From a virus: DNA of 42,345 nucleotides. The notes beneath the pieces are model-generated. The model saw only the letters and a list, made by a program, of their open reading frames with translations. It searched no databases and had not been told where the DNA came from. The stretch is taken from positions 1 to 42,345 of IMG/VR virus record IMGVR_UViG_3300032820_002177; one strand, written 5' to 3'. Below are positions 9,130 to 16,134 of this stretch, one piece after another; the first letter of the stretch is position 1; each line of letters starts with the position of its first letter. The position numbers and the translations under genes were made by a program.

Positions 9130-9535
9130 AAATAGAAAAAGAGTAATTTATGATCGTTTTAATAAGGTACCTTATCTAATTCGATATTATTTATTTTTGC
9201 AAGATCGGAAAAGATTTCCTTTCAATATTACATTACATAAAATTTTAGTTAGCGACATAGATGATTTACATGATCATCCTTGGAACTATGCTACACTAAT
9301 TTTAAAAGGAGGTTATTGGCAACATACTCCAGAAGGCAAACACTGGTGTGGTCCGGGACATTTTCGTTACTGTAAAGCATCTGATTTACATAGATTAGAA
9401 TTATCAAAAATAGATAATAAAGAAATTCCTTGCTGGAGTCTTTTCTTTATGGGAGTGAAGAAACAAGAATGGGGATTTATTAAAAATGGTAAGTGGATTC
9501 ATAATGAAACTTATTTGAAAGAAAAATATTCATGA
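9104..9535 (+). CDS. Cupin-like protein
   Basis: A 143-residue protein starting at ATG 9104, chosen because GAGGAG (9094-9099) sits at ideal spacing; it overlaps the previous gene by 26 bp. The core DLHDHPWNYATLILKGGYWQ, followed by PGHFRYCKASDLHRLEL, reads as the two cupin motifs, with an HxH metal site in the first and a His in the second. Single-domain cupins of this kind are usual in T4-like marine phages. The reaction is unknown; sugar or small-molecule metabolism is likely. The stop overlaps the next start. Confidence 0.65.
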   Translation: MKKLMALFKNRKRVIYDRFNKVPYLIRYYLFLQDRKRFPFNITLHKILVSDIDDLHDHPWNYATLILKGGYWQHTPEGKHWCGPGHFRYCKASDLHRLELSKIDNKEIPCWSLFFMGVKKQEWGFIKNGKWIHNETYLKEKYS

Positions 9536-10002
9536 TGAAAAAACATTATTATAGTTGGCAGGATATAGAAACAATGTGTATTAACATTGTAATTCAAATG
9601 GCTAAAGACAAATGGTTACCTAATTATATTGTTGGAATTACTCGCGGAGGAAATATACCAGCTACTATAATAAGCAATATGTTAGCTATTAGATGTGAAA
9701 CATTAAAAGTTAGCTTTCGTGATGATACTAAAAAATCTGAATCAAATAAAATAATGGCTAATGATTCTTTAAATAAAAATATTTTAATAATTGACGATAT
9801 TAATGATACCGGTGCTACATTTAATTGGATTAAAGAAGATTGGAATATTACAGGTCAACCAAATCTCCGTTTTGCAGTTTTAACTGAAAATTTGTCTAGC
9901 GAATTTGGAGGTGTAAATTACTGGAGTCACGAAGTAAACAAAGCTGACGATAATGTATGGTTAGTGTATCCCTGGGAAAATGTGGGGGGATATCGTGAAT
10001 AA
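9532..10002 (+). CDS. Phosphoribosyltransferase (type I PRTase)
   Basis: A 156-residue protein with the PRPP-binding motif ILIIDDINDTGAT (84-96) preceded by a hydrophobic strand, and the upstream loop VGITRGGNIPA (34-44) that binds pyrophosphate. This is the architecture of hypoxanthine/xanthine-type PRTases. It probably salvages a purine or modified base to its nucleotide. Near preQ0/7-deazaguanine genes, a role with a deazaguanine base is an attractive inference. Starts at tandem ATGs overlapping the cupin stop. Confidence 0.85.
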   Translation: MMKKHYYSWQDIETMCINIVIQMAKDKWLPNYIVGITRGGNIPATIISNMLAIRCETLKVSFRDDTKKSESNKIMANDSLNKNILIIDDINDTGATFNWIKEDWNITGQPNLRFAVLTENLSSEFGGVNYWSHEVNKADDNVWLVYPWENVGGYRE

Positions 10003-10210
10003 TATTGTAGAATTTAAAAGAAAGACAGAAGTATTTGTTTTAAAATTTAAAACACCTGACGTTATTAAATTTACAAAAGGAGATAAGCATTCTGATATTA
10101 TGTTAGAAATGGAACAGAATAATGGTACTGCATGGGTACCTGCACCTAATATTAATGAAGCTCGAAAAAGATTACATACAATGATGACTATATTAGAATG
10201 GAAGGAATAA
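9995..10210 (+). CDS. Small conserved phage protein
   Basis: About 71 residues if read from GTG 9995, which follows GGGGGA at good spacing. An in-frame ATG at 9980 would add five residues. Sequence: a strand-rich basic N-terminal half (VEFKRKTEVFVLKFKTP), then helices ending ARKRLHTMMTILEWKE. No family recognised. It is tightly packed between the PRTase and HIT genes. Confidence 0.5.
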   Translation: MNNIVEFKRKTEVFVLKFKTPDVIKFTKGDKHSDIMLEMEQNNGTAWVPAPNINEARKRLHTMMTILEWKE

Positions 10211-10211
10211 A

Positions 10212-10631
10212 ATGACAGAAAAAAAAGAAATACCTTGGACTGATATTTTAATCGATACAAGAAATTATACTGTTTATAAAGACGGATTTCCTGTTACAGA
10301 AGGACATGTTCTGTTTGTTCCAAAAAATGATGATTGGAAAAATCTAACAGAATGTTTTGAAGCAGCCTATAAGTGGGGATATGATTGGCTTAAACGAGGA
10401 TACTGTGATGCTTTTAATATAGGGCAAAACGTAGGAGAGGCAGCTGGCCAAACTGTTATGTACCCTCATATCCATTTAATTCCTCGACGTAATGGTGATA
10501 TGAGTGATCCGCGTGGAGGTGTTCGACATGTTATTCCTGAAAAGGGAAATTACAAAAGAGATAAGAAAAAAGAAGAAGAAGATAAACAGTGGGCAGAAAT
10601 GACCGCGCATCAAGAAAGGTTTGATTTTTAA
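10212..10631 (+). CDS. HIT-family (histidine triad) nucleotide hydrolase-like protein
   Basis: A 139-residue protein. GHVLFVPKND (31-40) and AFNIGQNVGEAAGQ (67-80) lead to TVMYPHIHLIPRR (81-93), the HIT motif region. In canonical HxHxH the middle His is the nucleophile. Here the first position is Tyr (Y84), while H86 (nucleophile position) and H88 are kept. HIT proteins hydrolyse or transfer nucleoside phosphates such as Ap4A or AMP-lysine. The RBS AAGGA precedes ATG. Function in the phage is not known; alarmone or nucleotide clean-up is plausible. Confidence 0.85.
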   Translation: MTEKKEIPWTDILIDTRNYTVYKDGFPVTEGHVLFVPKNDDWKNLTECFEAAYKWGYDWLKRGYCDAFNIGQNVGEAAGQTVMYPHIHLIPRRNGDMSDPRGGVRHVIPEKGNYKRDKKKEEEDKQWAEMTAHQERFDF

Positions 10632-10644
10632 TAAGGAGAATATA

Positions 10645-10842
10645 ATGAGAGAAAAACTTTTAGAGGCTTTTAAAAGTCATGCAACTGGAATGATTTCTAA
10701 GCATGTAGCTAACGTTGAGGTATTTTTAGCTAGTCCAGTAGGAGTAGCTGAACACCCTGATACAATTGATACTATTGAAAAAGAATTGGAAAATATTGCT
10801 CATTGGCATGATATGTTAGAGATGTCAGAAAAATATTTTTAA
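10645..10842 (+). CDS. Small conserved T4-like phage protein
   Basis: A 65-residue, helical, His-rich protein, from ATG 10645 behind a clear AAGGAG. Residues such as HATGMISKHVANVEVFL and a C-terminal LENIAHWHDMLEMSEKYF look like a conserved small protein of T4-like marine phages, to my recollection. No activity can be assigned. It is the last gene before a host-type promoter, so it may close the preceding transcription unit. Confidence 0.6.
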   Translation: MREKLLEAFKSHATGMISKHVANVEVFLASPVGVAEHPDTIDTIEKELENIAHWHDMLEMSEKYF

Positions 10843-10847
10843 ATTAC

Positions 10848-10876
10848 TTGACAAAAACCTAAATATCATGTATTAT
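10848..10876 (+). promoter_or_regulatory. Host sigma-70-type promoter for folE-queE
   Basis: TTGACA at 10848-10853 and TATTAT at 10871-10876 with a 17-bp spacer, upstream of FolE. The -35 is perfect and the -10 has one or two changes. It would give a leader of about 40 nt. Confidence 0.82.
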
Positions 10877-10883
10877 AACAATG

Positions 10884-10909
10884 GAGTAAGACGTCCTCGT
10901 CTATAACTC
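10884..10909 (+). promoter_or_regulatory. Hairpin in the folE leader, directly before the RBS
   Basis: AGACG (10889-10893) pairs with CGTCT (10898-10902) around a TCCT loop. The outer GAGT (10884-10887) pairs with ACTC (10906-10909) across a small asymmetric loop. The structure ends right at the Shine-Dalgarno CGGAG. It could stabilise the mRNA 5' end or modulate initiation. It does not fit the preQ1-I riboswitch layout. Confidence 0.5.
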
Positions 10910-10923
10910 GGAGAATTAAATTT

Positions 10924-11601
10924 ATGCTTACAACTGCGGAAATAATAAAAAAACGATTAAAAGAAGCAAACATTAGATATCATTGTAATGATAACATTTC
11001 TGAATTTATTGAAGAAGGTGAATTAGAAATTTTACAATTAGAAGTGGAAGATGCATTTAGTAATGTTTTGAATTCTTTAGTTATTGATACAAATAATGAT
11101 CATAATACTAAAGAAACAGCAAAACGTGTAGCAAAAATGTTTATTAAAGAAATCTTTAAAGGAAGATATGAACCTTGTCCAAAAGTTACAAGTTTTCCTA
11201 ATATGGGTTACAAATCACTTTATACTAGCGGACCTATTTCTATTCGTAGCACTTGCGCTCATCACTTTCAAAATATTGTTGGAAGTTGCTGGGTAGGTAT
11301 TATTCCAGAAGAAGAAGTTATTGGTCTTAGTAAATTTAATAGACTAGCACATCATATTGCAGAACGACCGCAAATACAAGAGGAAATGACTACACAAATT
11401 AGTAATGCGCTTATAGAGTACGCTAAAACAGAACATGTTGCTGTTGTTGTAAAAGCAGAACATCATTGTATGACACAACGAGGTGTTAAAGAACACGAAA
11501 GTGATATGACTACTGCAATTATGCGAGGAGCATTTGAAACTGATTCTGCATTAAAACAAGAATTTTATAGTGTTTGTTTAAGTATGAAAGGTCATAATTA
11601 A
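10924..11601 (+). CDS. folE: GTP cyclohydrolase I
   Basis: A 225-residue enzyme converting GTP to dihydroneopterin triphosphate, the first step of both folate and 7-deazaguanine (preQ0) synthesis. Zinc ligands are visible: C111 and the adjacent HH (STCAHHF, 109-115) and C182 (EHHCMTQRGV, 179-188). The core GLSKFNRLAHHIAERPQIQE (134-153) is the family signature. It has its own promoter and a leader hairpin. QueE follows after 2 bp, so the pair forms a dedicated unit for deazaguanine synthesis, not folate. Confidence 0.96.
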   Translation: MLTTAEIIKKRLKEANIRYHCNDNISEFIEEGELEILQLEVEDAFSNVLNSLVIDTNNDHNTKETAKRVAKMFIKEIFKGRYEPCPKVTSFPNMGYKSLYTSGPISIRSTCAHHFQNIVGSCWVGIIPEEEVIGLSKFNRLAHHIAERPQIQEEMTTQISNALIEYAKTEHVAVVVKAEHHCMTQRGVKEHESDMTTAIMRGAFETDSALKQEFYSVCLSMKGHN

Positions 11602-11603
11602 AT

Positions 11604-12476
11604 ATGAAATTAAGGTATTCAGAAGCATTTTATTCCGTCCAAGGCGAAGGAAAATTTGTAGGAGTACCTAGTGTATTTTTGCGTACTTTTGGTTGCAATT
11701 TTCGTTGTATGAACTTTAGCTTACCTCGAGGTACAAAAAAAGATAAACATAATCCCGAAGTAAAAAAATTATTAGATAATGGAGTACATTTAACTACAAA
11801 GAACTTTAATGATTTACCTATTATCCATACAGGATGTGATACATATGCAAGCATCTATCCCGAATTTAAAAAATTTATGATGGATAAAACAATAGACGAG
11901 GTTGTTGAACATCTTTTATCACTTACACCTGAAGGTAAATGGACAATGCAAAATGGGCAAGACATTCATCTTATCTTTACAGGAGGTGAACCTTTGTTAG
12001 GATGGCAAAGGCTTTATATAGAACTATTAGATCATCCTAAAATGAAAGACTTAAAAAATGTTACATTTGAAACAAATACTACCCAAACTCTTAGAAAGGA
12101 TTTCAAAGAATTTTTATCAACTCAGAACAGATTTAAAATTACTTGGAGTTGTTCCCCAAAACTTAGTATTAGCGGAGAATCTTGGGAAGATGCAATTAAC
12201 CCTAACTTGGCAGTTGATTATGCTAGTGTTAATGGTAGTGAACTTTATCTTAAGTTTGTTGTCGCTGACAAAGTGGATGTGGACGAAGTTGGAAAAGCTG
12301 TTAAAGAATACAAAAACGCTAACTTGGACTGTCCAGTCTATCTTATGCCGCTTGGGGGACGTTCTGAAGAATATAACTTTACCTATCCCGAAGTTGCGAA
12401 ACTCGCAATGGAAAAAGGATGGCGATTCACACCACGATTACACATCAGTCTCTTCGGAAATGCATGGGGAACTTAA
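11604..12476 (+). CDS. queE: 7-carboxy-7-deazaguanine synthase (QueE), radical SAM
   Basis: A 290-residue radical SAM enzyme that turns 6-carboxy-tetrahydropterin into 7-carboxy-7-deazaguanine. The N-terminus YSEAFYSVQGEGKFVGVPSV (5-24) is the QueE substrate-binding start, followed by RTFGCNFRC (27-35) and FTGGEPLL. The [4Fe-4S] cysteines are C31, C35 and C78 (GCDT). The third Cys, normally two residues after the second, is displaced by a 42-residue insertion. The GCDT context that ends the usual motif is intact, so it likely still closes the cluster site. It follows FolE closely and is presumably active. Confidence 0.93.
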   Translation: MKLRYSEAFYSVQGEGKFVGVPSVFLRTFGCNFRCMNFSLPRGTKKDKHNPEVKKLLDNGVHLTTKNFNDLPIIHTGCDTYASIYPEFKKFMMDKTIDEVVEHLLSLTPEGKWTMQNGQDIHLIFTGGEPLLGWQRLYIELLDHPKMKDLKNVTFETNTTQTLRKDFKEFLSTQNRFKITWSCSPKLSISGESWEDAINPNLAVDYASVNGSELYLKFVVADKVDVDEVGKAVKEYKNANLDCPVYLMPLGGRSEEYNFTYPEVAKLAMEKGWRFTPRLHISLFGNAWGT

Positions 12477-12549
12477 AAATGTTGATAAAGTTGAAACTGC
12501 AATGAATCGGCCTATAGATATAGACAAATTACGAGGATCAGGATTATGA
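12460..12549 (+). CDS. Possible 29-residue small protein
   Basis: A short frame from ATG 12460 overlapping the end of QueE, ending with a TGA that overlaps the next ATG at 12546 (ATGA). The peptide ends NRPIDIDKLRGSGL. The ATGA junction and the otherwise empty 70-bp gap favour a real coupled small gene, but the RBS is weak. It may simply carry ribosomes to the next gene. Confidence 0.35.
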   Translation: MHGELKNVDKVETAMNRPIDIDKLRGSGL

Positions 12550-12929
12550 AATGGCTAGACAAACTATTAAAAAAAGAAAATTCTAATGAAGAAATAAAAG
12601 AACTTTCGAACGAAGAAATTCGTCGAAAAACATTAGAATTAGAAAAACAAGAAGCAACTAAAAATGGAAAACCATGGGTTGCTGTATTAGATACACAAAT
12701 TAATACTAACGATATTAGAAATGGTTTCTTTGAACTTGATTGGAACAACGAATTTATTGAGCAACTTATTGATGCAGGTTATTCAGGAGAAGCAAACGAA
12801 GAAATAGTTGATGCTTGGTTTAGAACTATTGTTATTCAAATGTTAGAAGAAGAAGGACTTGATCCTGATAGAGAAATGGGTTATATTAACGTAACACCTA
12901 TAGGAAAAGGTAAATCTGAAGTATCGTGA
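12546..12929 (+). CDS. Acidic conserved phage protein
   Basis: A 127-residue, strongly acidic protein. The N-terminal third is a charged helix (SNEEIKELSNEEIRRKTLEL). It is followed by GKPWVAVLDTQINTNDI, then FFELDWNNEFIEQLIDAG and EEIVDAWFRTIVIQML, ending GKSEVS. It looks like a conserved T4-like marine phage protein of unknown role. RBS GAGGATC precedes the ATG. The stop overlaps the next GTG start. Confidence 0.6.
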   Translation: MKWLDKLLKKENSNEEIKELSNEEIRRKTLELEKQEATKNGKPWVAVLDTQINTNDIRNGFFELDWNNEFIEQLIDAGYSGEANEEIVDAWFRTIVIQMLEEEGLDPDREMGYINVTPIGKGKSEVS

Positions 12930-13615
12930 TATATAAATTAAAAAGTAAACGTCCAGGAAGTCCATATGCTCCTAGTTGGGACATTAGTTTAGGATCATAT
13001 CAATGGGAAGACAGTGAAAAGATTAAAACTATAAAAGAATTTTTATTATCTAAAGAAGAAGAAATTCTTAAATTAGAGGTTAATCAAGATGCTGGAACTG
13101 GATTAGGTGAAGAATCTGTAACTACACGGTATGGACGTTACAATGTATTTGGGTTAGGGGAAGAATGTCCTGAAATAAACAACTTATTTAAATTTATACA
13201 AAAATCTTATCTTGAATTTATTAAAGAAGATGATACAATACTTCTTCCTTTAAAAATAATTTGTTGGTATAATATTATAAGAAAAGGACAAGAAATTAAA
13301 GAACACTCTCACGGAGCAGGTGAGATTATTTACCTAAGTGGAAATGTGCATCTAGATAATTATGACTCTGTAACTAGATATGTTGAGCGCGGAATGGACT
13401 GTTGTATGCCGAACATTGCTGGTGGATTAACGATTTTTCCTAGTTACGTTAGTCATAGTGTTGCAGAATGGCAAAACGATTATCCTCGACTAAGTTTAGC
13501 ATTTGATTTATATATTGATATACAACCATACTATCCTTCTGCAGACGATGACGGACATCCAATAACTTTTATGAACTTTGATATACTTAATCAGTTAGCT
13601 GACCCACGCAATTAA
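12926..13615 (+). CDS. 2-oxoglutarate/Fe(II) oxygenase-like protein
   Basis: A 229-residue protein starting with GTG at 12926 (overlap with the previous TGA). The C-terminal half follows the phage 2OG-Fe(II) oxygenase pattern: WYNIIRKGQEIKEHSHG (about 114-130, with H127 and H129), a strand IIYLSGNVHL, then GGLTIFPSYVSHSV (166-179, distal H177) and a substrate-Arg position in YPRLSLAFDL (R188). The acidic metal ligand is not obvious (E133 is a candidate). Substrate unknown; nucleotide or protein hydroxylation is possible. Confidence 0.65.
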   Translation: MIYKLKSKRPGSPYAPSWDISLGSYQWEDSEKIKTIKEFLLSKEEEILKLEVNQDAGTGLGEESVTTRYGRYNVFGLGEECPEINNLFKFIQKSYLEFIKEDDTILLPLKIICWYNIIRKGQEIKEHSHGAGEIIYLSGNVHLDNYDSVTRYVERGMDCCMPNIAGGLTIFPSYVSHSVAEWQNDYPRLSLAFDLYIDIQPYYPSADDDGHPITFMNFDILNQLADPRN

Positions 13616-13628
13616 AGGAATAACTTTT

Positions 13629-14600
13629 ATGAGCACATATATTTTAGTAGATACTGCTAATACATTTTTTCGAGCTAGACATGTAATCCGCGGTGATCTT
13701 GATACAAAAATAGGTATAGCTTTACATATTACCTTAAGTAGTATTAAAAAAGCATGGCAGGATTTTAAAGCAGATCATGTTGTATTTTGTTTAGAAGGGC
13801 GAAGTTGGCGGAAAGACCTCTACGAGCCTTACAAAAGAAATAGGCAAGTTACTACTGTTACAGACGAAGATAAAGTATTTTGGGAAATCTTTGATGAATT
13901 AAAAGATTTTATAACTACTAAGACAAATTGCACTGTAATGCAACATCCTCAATTAGAAGCAGATGATTTAATAGCAGGATGGACTCAATTACATCCAGAA
14001 GATAATCATATAATAATTTCTTCCGATGGAGATTTTACTCAACTTATTGCTCATAATATTAAGCAATATAATGGAGTTAGTAATGTTTTAATAACTCAAG
14101 AAGGATATTTTGATGATAAAAAGGGTAATTCAATAATAGATAAAAAAACAGGAAAAAGCAAACCTGCACCCGATCCTGAATGGTTATTATTTGAAAAATG
14201 TATGCGTGGAGATACTAGCGATAATGTGTTTAGTGCATATCCTGGAGTACGTAAAAAAGGCACAAAAAATAAAGTAGGATTAATAGAAGCATTTGAAGAT
14301 AAAAAAACTAAAGGATTTAATTGGAATAATATGATGCTTCAACGTTGGATCGACCACGACGGAAAAGAACATAGAGTATTAGATGATTATAATCGAAATG
14401 TAATACTATGTGATTTAACAGCACAACCTGATGATATTAGAAAAATAATTGACGATACAATTAAAGAACATAAAAAAGCTAAAAATATCTCAAATGTAGG
14501 TATACGTCTTATGAAATTCTGTGCTAAATGGGACATGCAAAGAATTTCCGATCAAGTATCATTTTATGCAGAACCTCTTAACGCAAGGTATCCCCAATGA
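13629..14600 (+). CDS. rnh: RNase H / 5'-3' exonuclease (T4 Rnh-like, FEN family)
   Basis: A 323-residue enzyme that removes RNA primers and flaps from Okazaki fragments. Metal-binding acids are in the expected order: D8 (ILVDTAN), E110-D112-D113 (LEADDLIAG), D133-D135 (SSDGDFTQLI) and D195-D198 (MRGDTSDNV), followed by a helix-hairpin-helix-like AYPGVRKKG stretch. T4 RNase H is 305 residues. RBS AAAGGA. Together with gp43 and the clamp it belongs to the replisome set. Confidence 0.93.
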   Translation: MSTYILVDTANTFFRARHVIRGDLDTKIGIALHITLSSIKKAWQDFKADHVVFCLEGRSWRKDLYEPYKRNRQVTTVTDEDKVFWEIFDELKDFITTKTNCTVMQHPQLEADDLIAGWTQLHPEDNHIIISSDGDFTQLIAHNIKQYNGVSNVLITQEGYFDDKKGNSIIDKKTGKSKPAPDPEWLLFEKCMRGDTSDNVFSAYPGVRKKGTKNKVGLIEAFEDKKTKGFNWNNMMLQRWIDHDGKEHRVLDDYNRNVILCDLTAQPDDIRKIIDDTIKEHKKAKNISNVGIRLMKFCAKWDMQRISDQVSFYAEPLNARYPQ

Positions 14601-15070
14601 CAGTAAAAGCAAAAGAAATCTTAAACGGAAAATTCTGGATTGTAGAAAAAAAGGGTAATAATATAGGTACTTTATCATTTAATGATGATCGATTTATGTT
14701 AAATAATGCTTCAGGAACTTGTTTTTTTGCAAATGAAAACCAATTAAAGGAAAGGCTTGGAGAAGAAATATTCTGGCAAAAATTAAATATTACAGAAATT
14801 TTACCTCCTAAAAAAGATGTTTACAATTATCCTACTAGTTGTATACCATTTAATCCTGTATATGATGTTAAACGTAAATTACCAATGTTTAGTAAATCAA
14901 AAAAATCAAAAAGTCTTTATTGTGCAGGTTATTTTATAATACGATTTAATAAAGGTTGGGTTAAATCATTTTGCCCTAAACTAATTACTATAGAACGTTA
15001 TGAAAATAAAGGACCTTTTCGTACTGAAATAGAAATGAGACAGGAACTATCAAATGCCAACAAAAAATGA
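14597..15070 (+). CDS. Conserved marine T4-like phage protein
   Basis: A 157-residue protein with an N-terminal strand-rich half and a C-terminal stretch SLYCAGYFIIRFNKGWVKSF followed by CPKLITIERYENKGPFRTE. This is, to my recollection, strongly conserved in T4-like marine phages. It overlaps RNase H (ATGA) and the next gene (17 bp). Function unknown; the position suggests replication or recombination support. Confidence 0.6.
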   Translation: MTVKAKEILNGKFWIVEKKGNNIGTLSFNDDRFMLNNASGTCFFANENQLKERLGEEIFWQKLNITEILPPKKDVYNYPTSCIPFNPVYDVKRKLPMFSKSKKSKSLYCAGYFIIRFNKGWVKSFCPKLITIERYENKGPFRTEIEMRQELSNANKK

Positions 15071-15299
15071 ACCTTTAAATACTAGTTCAATTCAAAACTT
15101 TATTCAATTAGTAAAATCTGCTGATGCTTCTAATTCAAAAGAAATCCGAATGCCTATATCTCAAGCAAAAAATCTTGCATTTACATTAGGTATAACAATG
15201 GCACGTTTAGAAGGTGATTTAGAAAAACTTGTTAAAGAAGACCAGTCAGGTGCTAATGAAATAATAGAAATAAACATGGATGCAGGTAACAAATGGTGA
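15054..15299 (+). CDS. Small conserved phage protein
   Basis: An 81-residue protein: Ser/Asn-rich N-terminus (NTSSIQNFIQLVKSADASN), then a helical region ISQAKNLAFTLGITMARLEG, then an acidic tail. It overlaps the preceding gene and ends the run of coupled genes before an intergenic region with a late promoter. No family assigned. Confidence 0.55.
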   Translation: MPTKNEPLNTSSIQNFIQLVKSADASNSKEIRMPISQAKNLAFTLGITMARLEGDLEKLVKEDQSGANEIIEINMDAGNKW

Positions 15300-15311
15300 A
15301 TTAACTACCCA

Positions 15312-15366
15312 CTTAATTAGTCAACTTCTATAAAAAGATAAATATATATGAAGTTAATTAATTAAG
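15312..15366 (+). repeat. Long inverted repeat enclosing a late promoter
   Basis: Arms 15312-15328 (CTTAATTAGTCAACTTC) and 15350-15366 (GAAGTTAATTAATTAAG) are complementary over 17 positions with one mismatch and one G-T pair. The 21-nt loop (15329-15349) contains GATAAATA. This occupies nearly all of the 76-bp gap between two genes. Confidence 0.75.
15337..15344 (+). promoter_or_regulatory. Candidate T4-type late promoter
   Basis: GATAAATA, matching the NATAAATA motif of T4-like late promoters, about 32 bp before the ATG at 15376 and centred in the loop of an inverted repeat. Confidence 0.55.
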
Positions 15367-15375
15367 GATTGAGTT

Positions 15376-15663
15376 ATGAGCAGGCCTAAACCTAATGTTC
15401 TATTAGAACATGTAGATAAAAAAAGTTATAAGAGTGAACAAATTTTAGAAGCAGAAGCTATCTGGGCTGTGTTTTATAATGGATCTCCATTTAATTTAAA
15501 AACATCCAATATACTTACAAGTTATCCTGGTCCCAAATATAAAAAAGTAAGTTTCAGTAATCCCGGGCATGCTATAAATTTAGCAAAAAAATTAAATGAA
15601 ACTTTTGATTGTAATGATTTTACTGTAGTTAAATTATTAAGTGGTGAAGTTGTGAAAGAGTGA
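15376..15663 (+). CDS. Conserved marine T4-like phage protein
   Basis: A 95-residue protein beginning MSRPKPNVLLEHVDKKSY, with PGPKYKKVSFSNPGHAINLA (about 51-70) as the core. It is basic in the middle and resembles a conserved small gene of marine T4-like phages. RBS AAGGA. A late-type promoter motif lies upstream, so it may be a late gene. The stop overlaps the next ATG by one base. Confidence 0.6.
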   Translation: MSRPKPNVLLEHVDKKSYKSEQILEAEAIWAVFYNGSPFNLKTSNILTSYPGPKYKKVSFSNPGHAINLAKKLNETFDCNDFTVVKLLSGEVVKE

Positions 15664-16043
15664 TGAATTGGAAAGAAACATATACTAAAATCTTCCTTCA
15701 ACAATCCCAAAAATCAATAAACAAATCCACTTTAAAAGAATATACTCGTAAGTGGTGGAAAAATACTCGAAAAGAGGGTGGTTTAAGGCTTACAGAAGAT
15801 GGATTTCAATTTATAACTGAAGAACTACAGTTACAAACTTATAGCATACCTTATCCAAAAGACTTTGAATTTACAACCCAAGTCATAATTTGGATGGATA
15901 ATTTTATTAATTGTCCATACCACTTAGATCACAAAAAAATAATAGTAACTAACGAAAAAAAAGCTCTCGAATTACACCTTTTTTCAGGTGATATAAAAAA
16001 ATACGGAATAAGCAAAGCTCTTAGCCGCCAAAAAAATTCCTAA
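15663..16043 (+). CDS. Conserved phage protein of unknown function
   Basis: A 126-residue basic protein. ATG 15663 is preferred; an adjoining in-frame GTG adds one residue. The N-terminus is a basic helix (STLKEYTRKWWKNTRKEGG), and the C-terminus contains CPYHLDHKKIIVTNEKKALE and LHLFSGDIKKYGISKAL. This looks like a widespread small marine T4-like phage protein. A nucleic-acid role is possible from charge only. Confidence 0.6.
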   Translation: MNWKETYTKIFLQQSQKSINKSTLKEYTRKWWKNTRKEGGLRLTEDGFQFITEELQLQTYSIPYPKDFEFTTQVIIWMDNFINCPYHLDHKKIIVTNEKKALELHLFSGDIKKYGISKALSRQKNS

Positions 16044-16061
16044 ATTTTGGCAAAAAATCTC

Positions 16062-16089
16062 TTGACTTTTACGCTAGAGATGTTATTAT
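16062..16089 (+). promoter_or_regulatory. Host sigma-70-type promoter for the MoxR gene
   Basis: TTGACT at 16062-16067 and TATTAT at 16084-16089 with a 16-bp spacer. An alternative -10 (TATATA, 16087-16092) gives 19 bp. It lies in a 91-bp gap just before the AAA+ gene. Confidence 0.72.
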
Positions 16090-16094
16090 ATAAG

Positions 16095-16115
16095 AACAGT
16101 AAGGCACTGACTGTT
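16095..16115 (+). promoter_or_regulatory. Hairpin in the MoxR leader
   Basis: AACAGT (16095-16100) pairs with ACTGTT (16110-16115) over a 9-nt loop near the expected transcript start. An inner CAGT/ACTG pairing is an alternative. It may be an mRNA 5' stabiliser or an operator. Modest evidence. Confidence 0.35.
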
Positions 16116-16134
16116 AATTAAAAAGGAATACATT

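Noticed and set aside
9961-10260. Minus-strand 99-codon frame across the PRTase, small-protein and HIT genes
   Set aside because: Spans three well-supported plus-strand gene boundaries and lacks an RBS.
10880-10923. preQ1 riboswitch before folE-queE
   Set aside because: The hairpin loop is only four bases and there is no C-rich loop plus A-rich tail as required for preQ1-I; no match to the longer classes.
12058-12549. 163-codon open frame overlapping queE
   Set aside because: Out of frame with a well-supported QueE for most of its length; only its last 30 codons (from 12460) are plausible as a gene.
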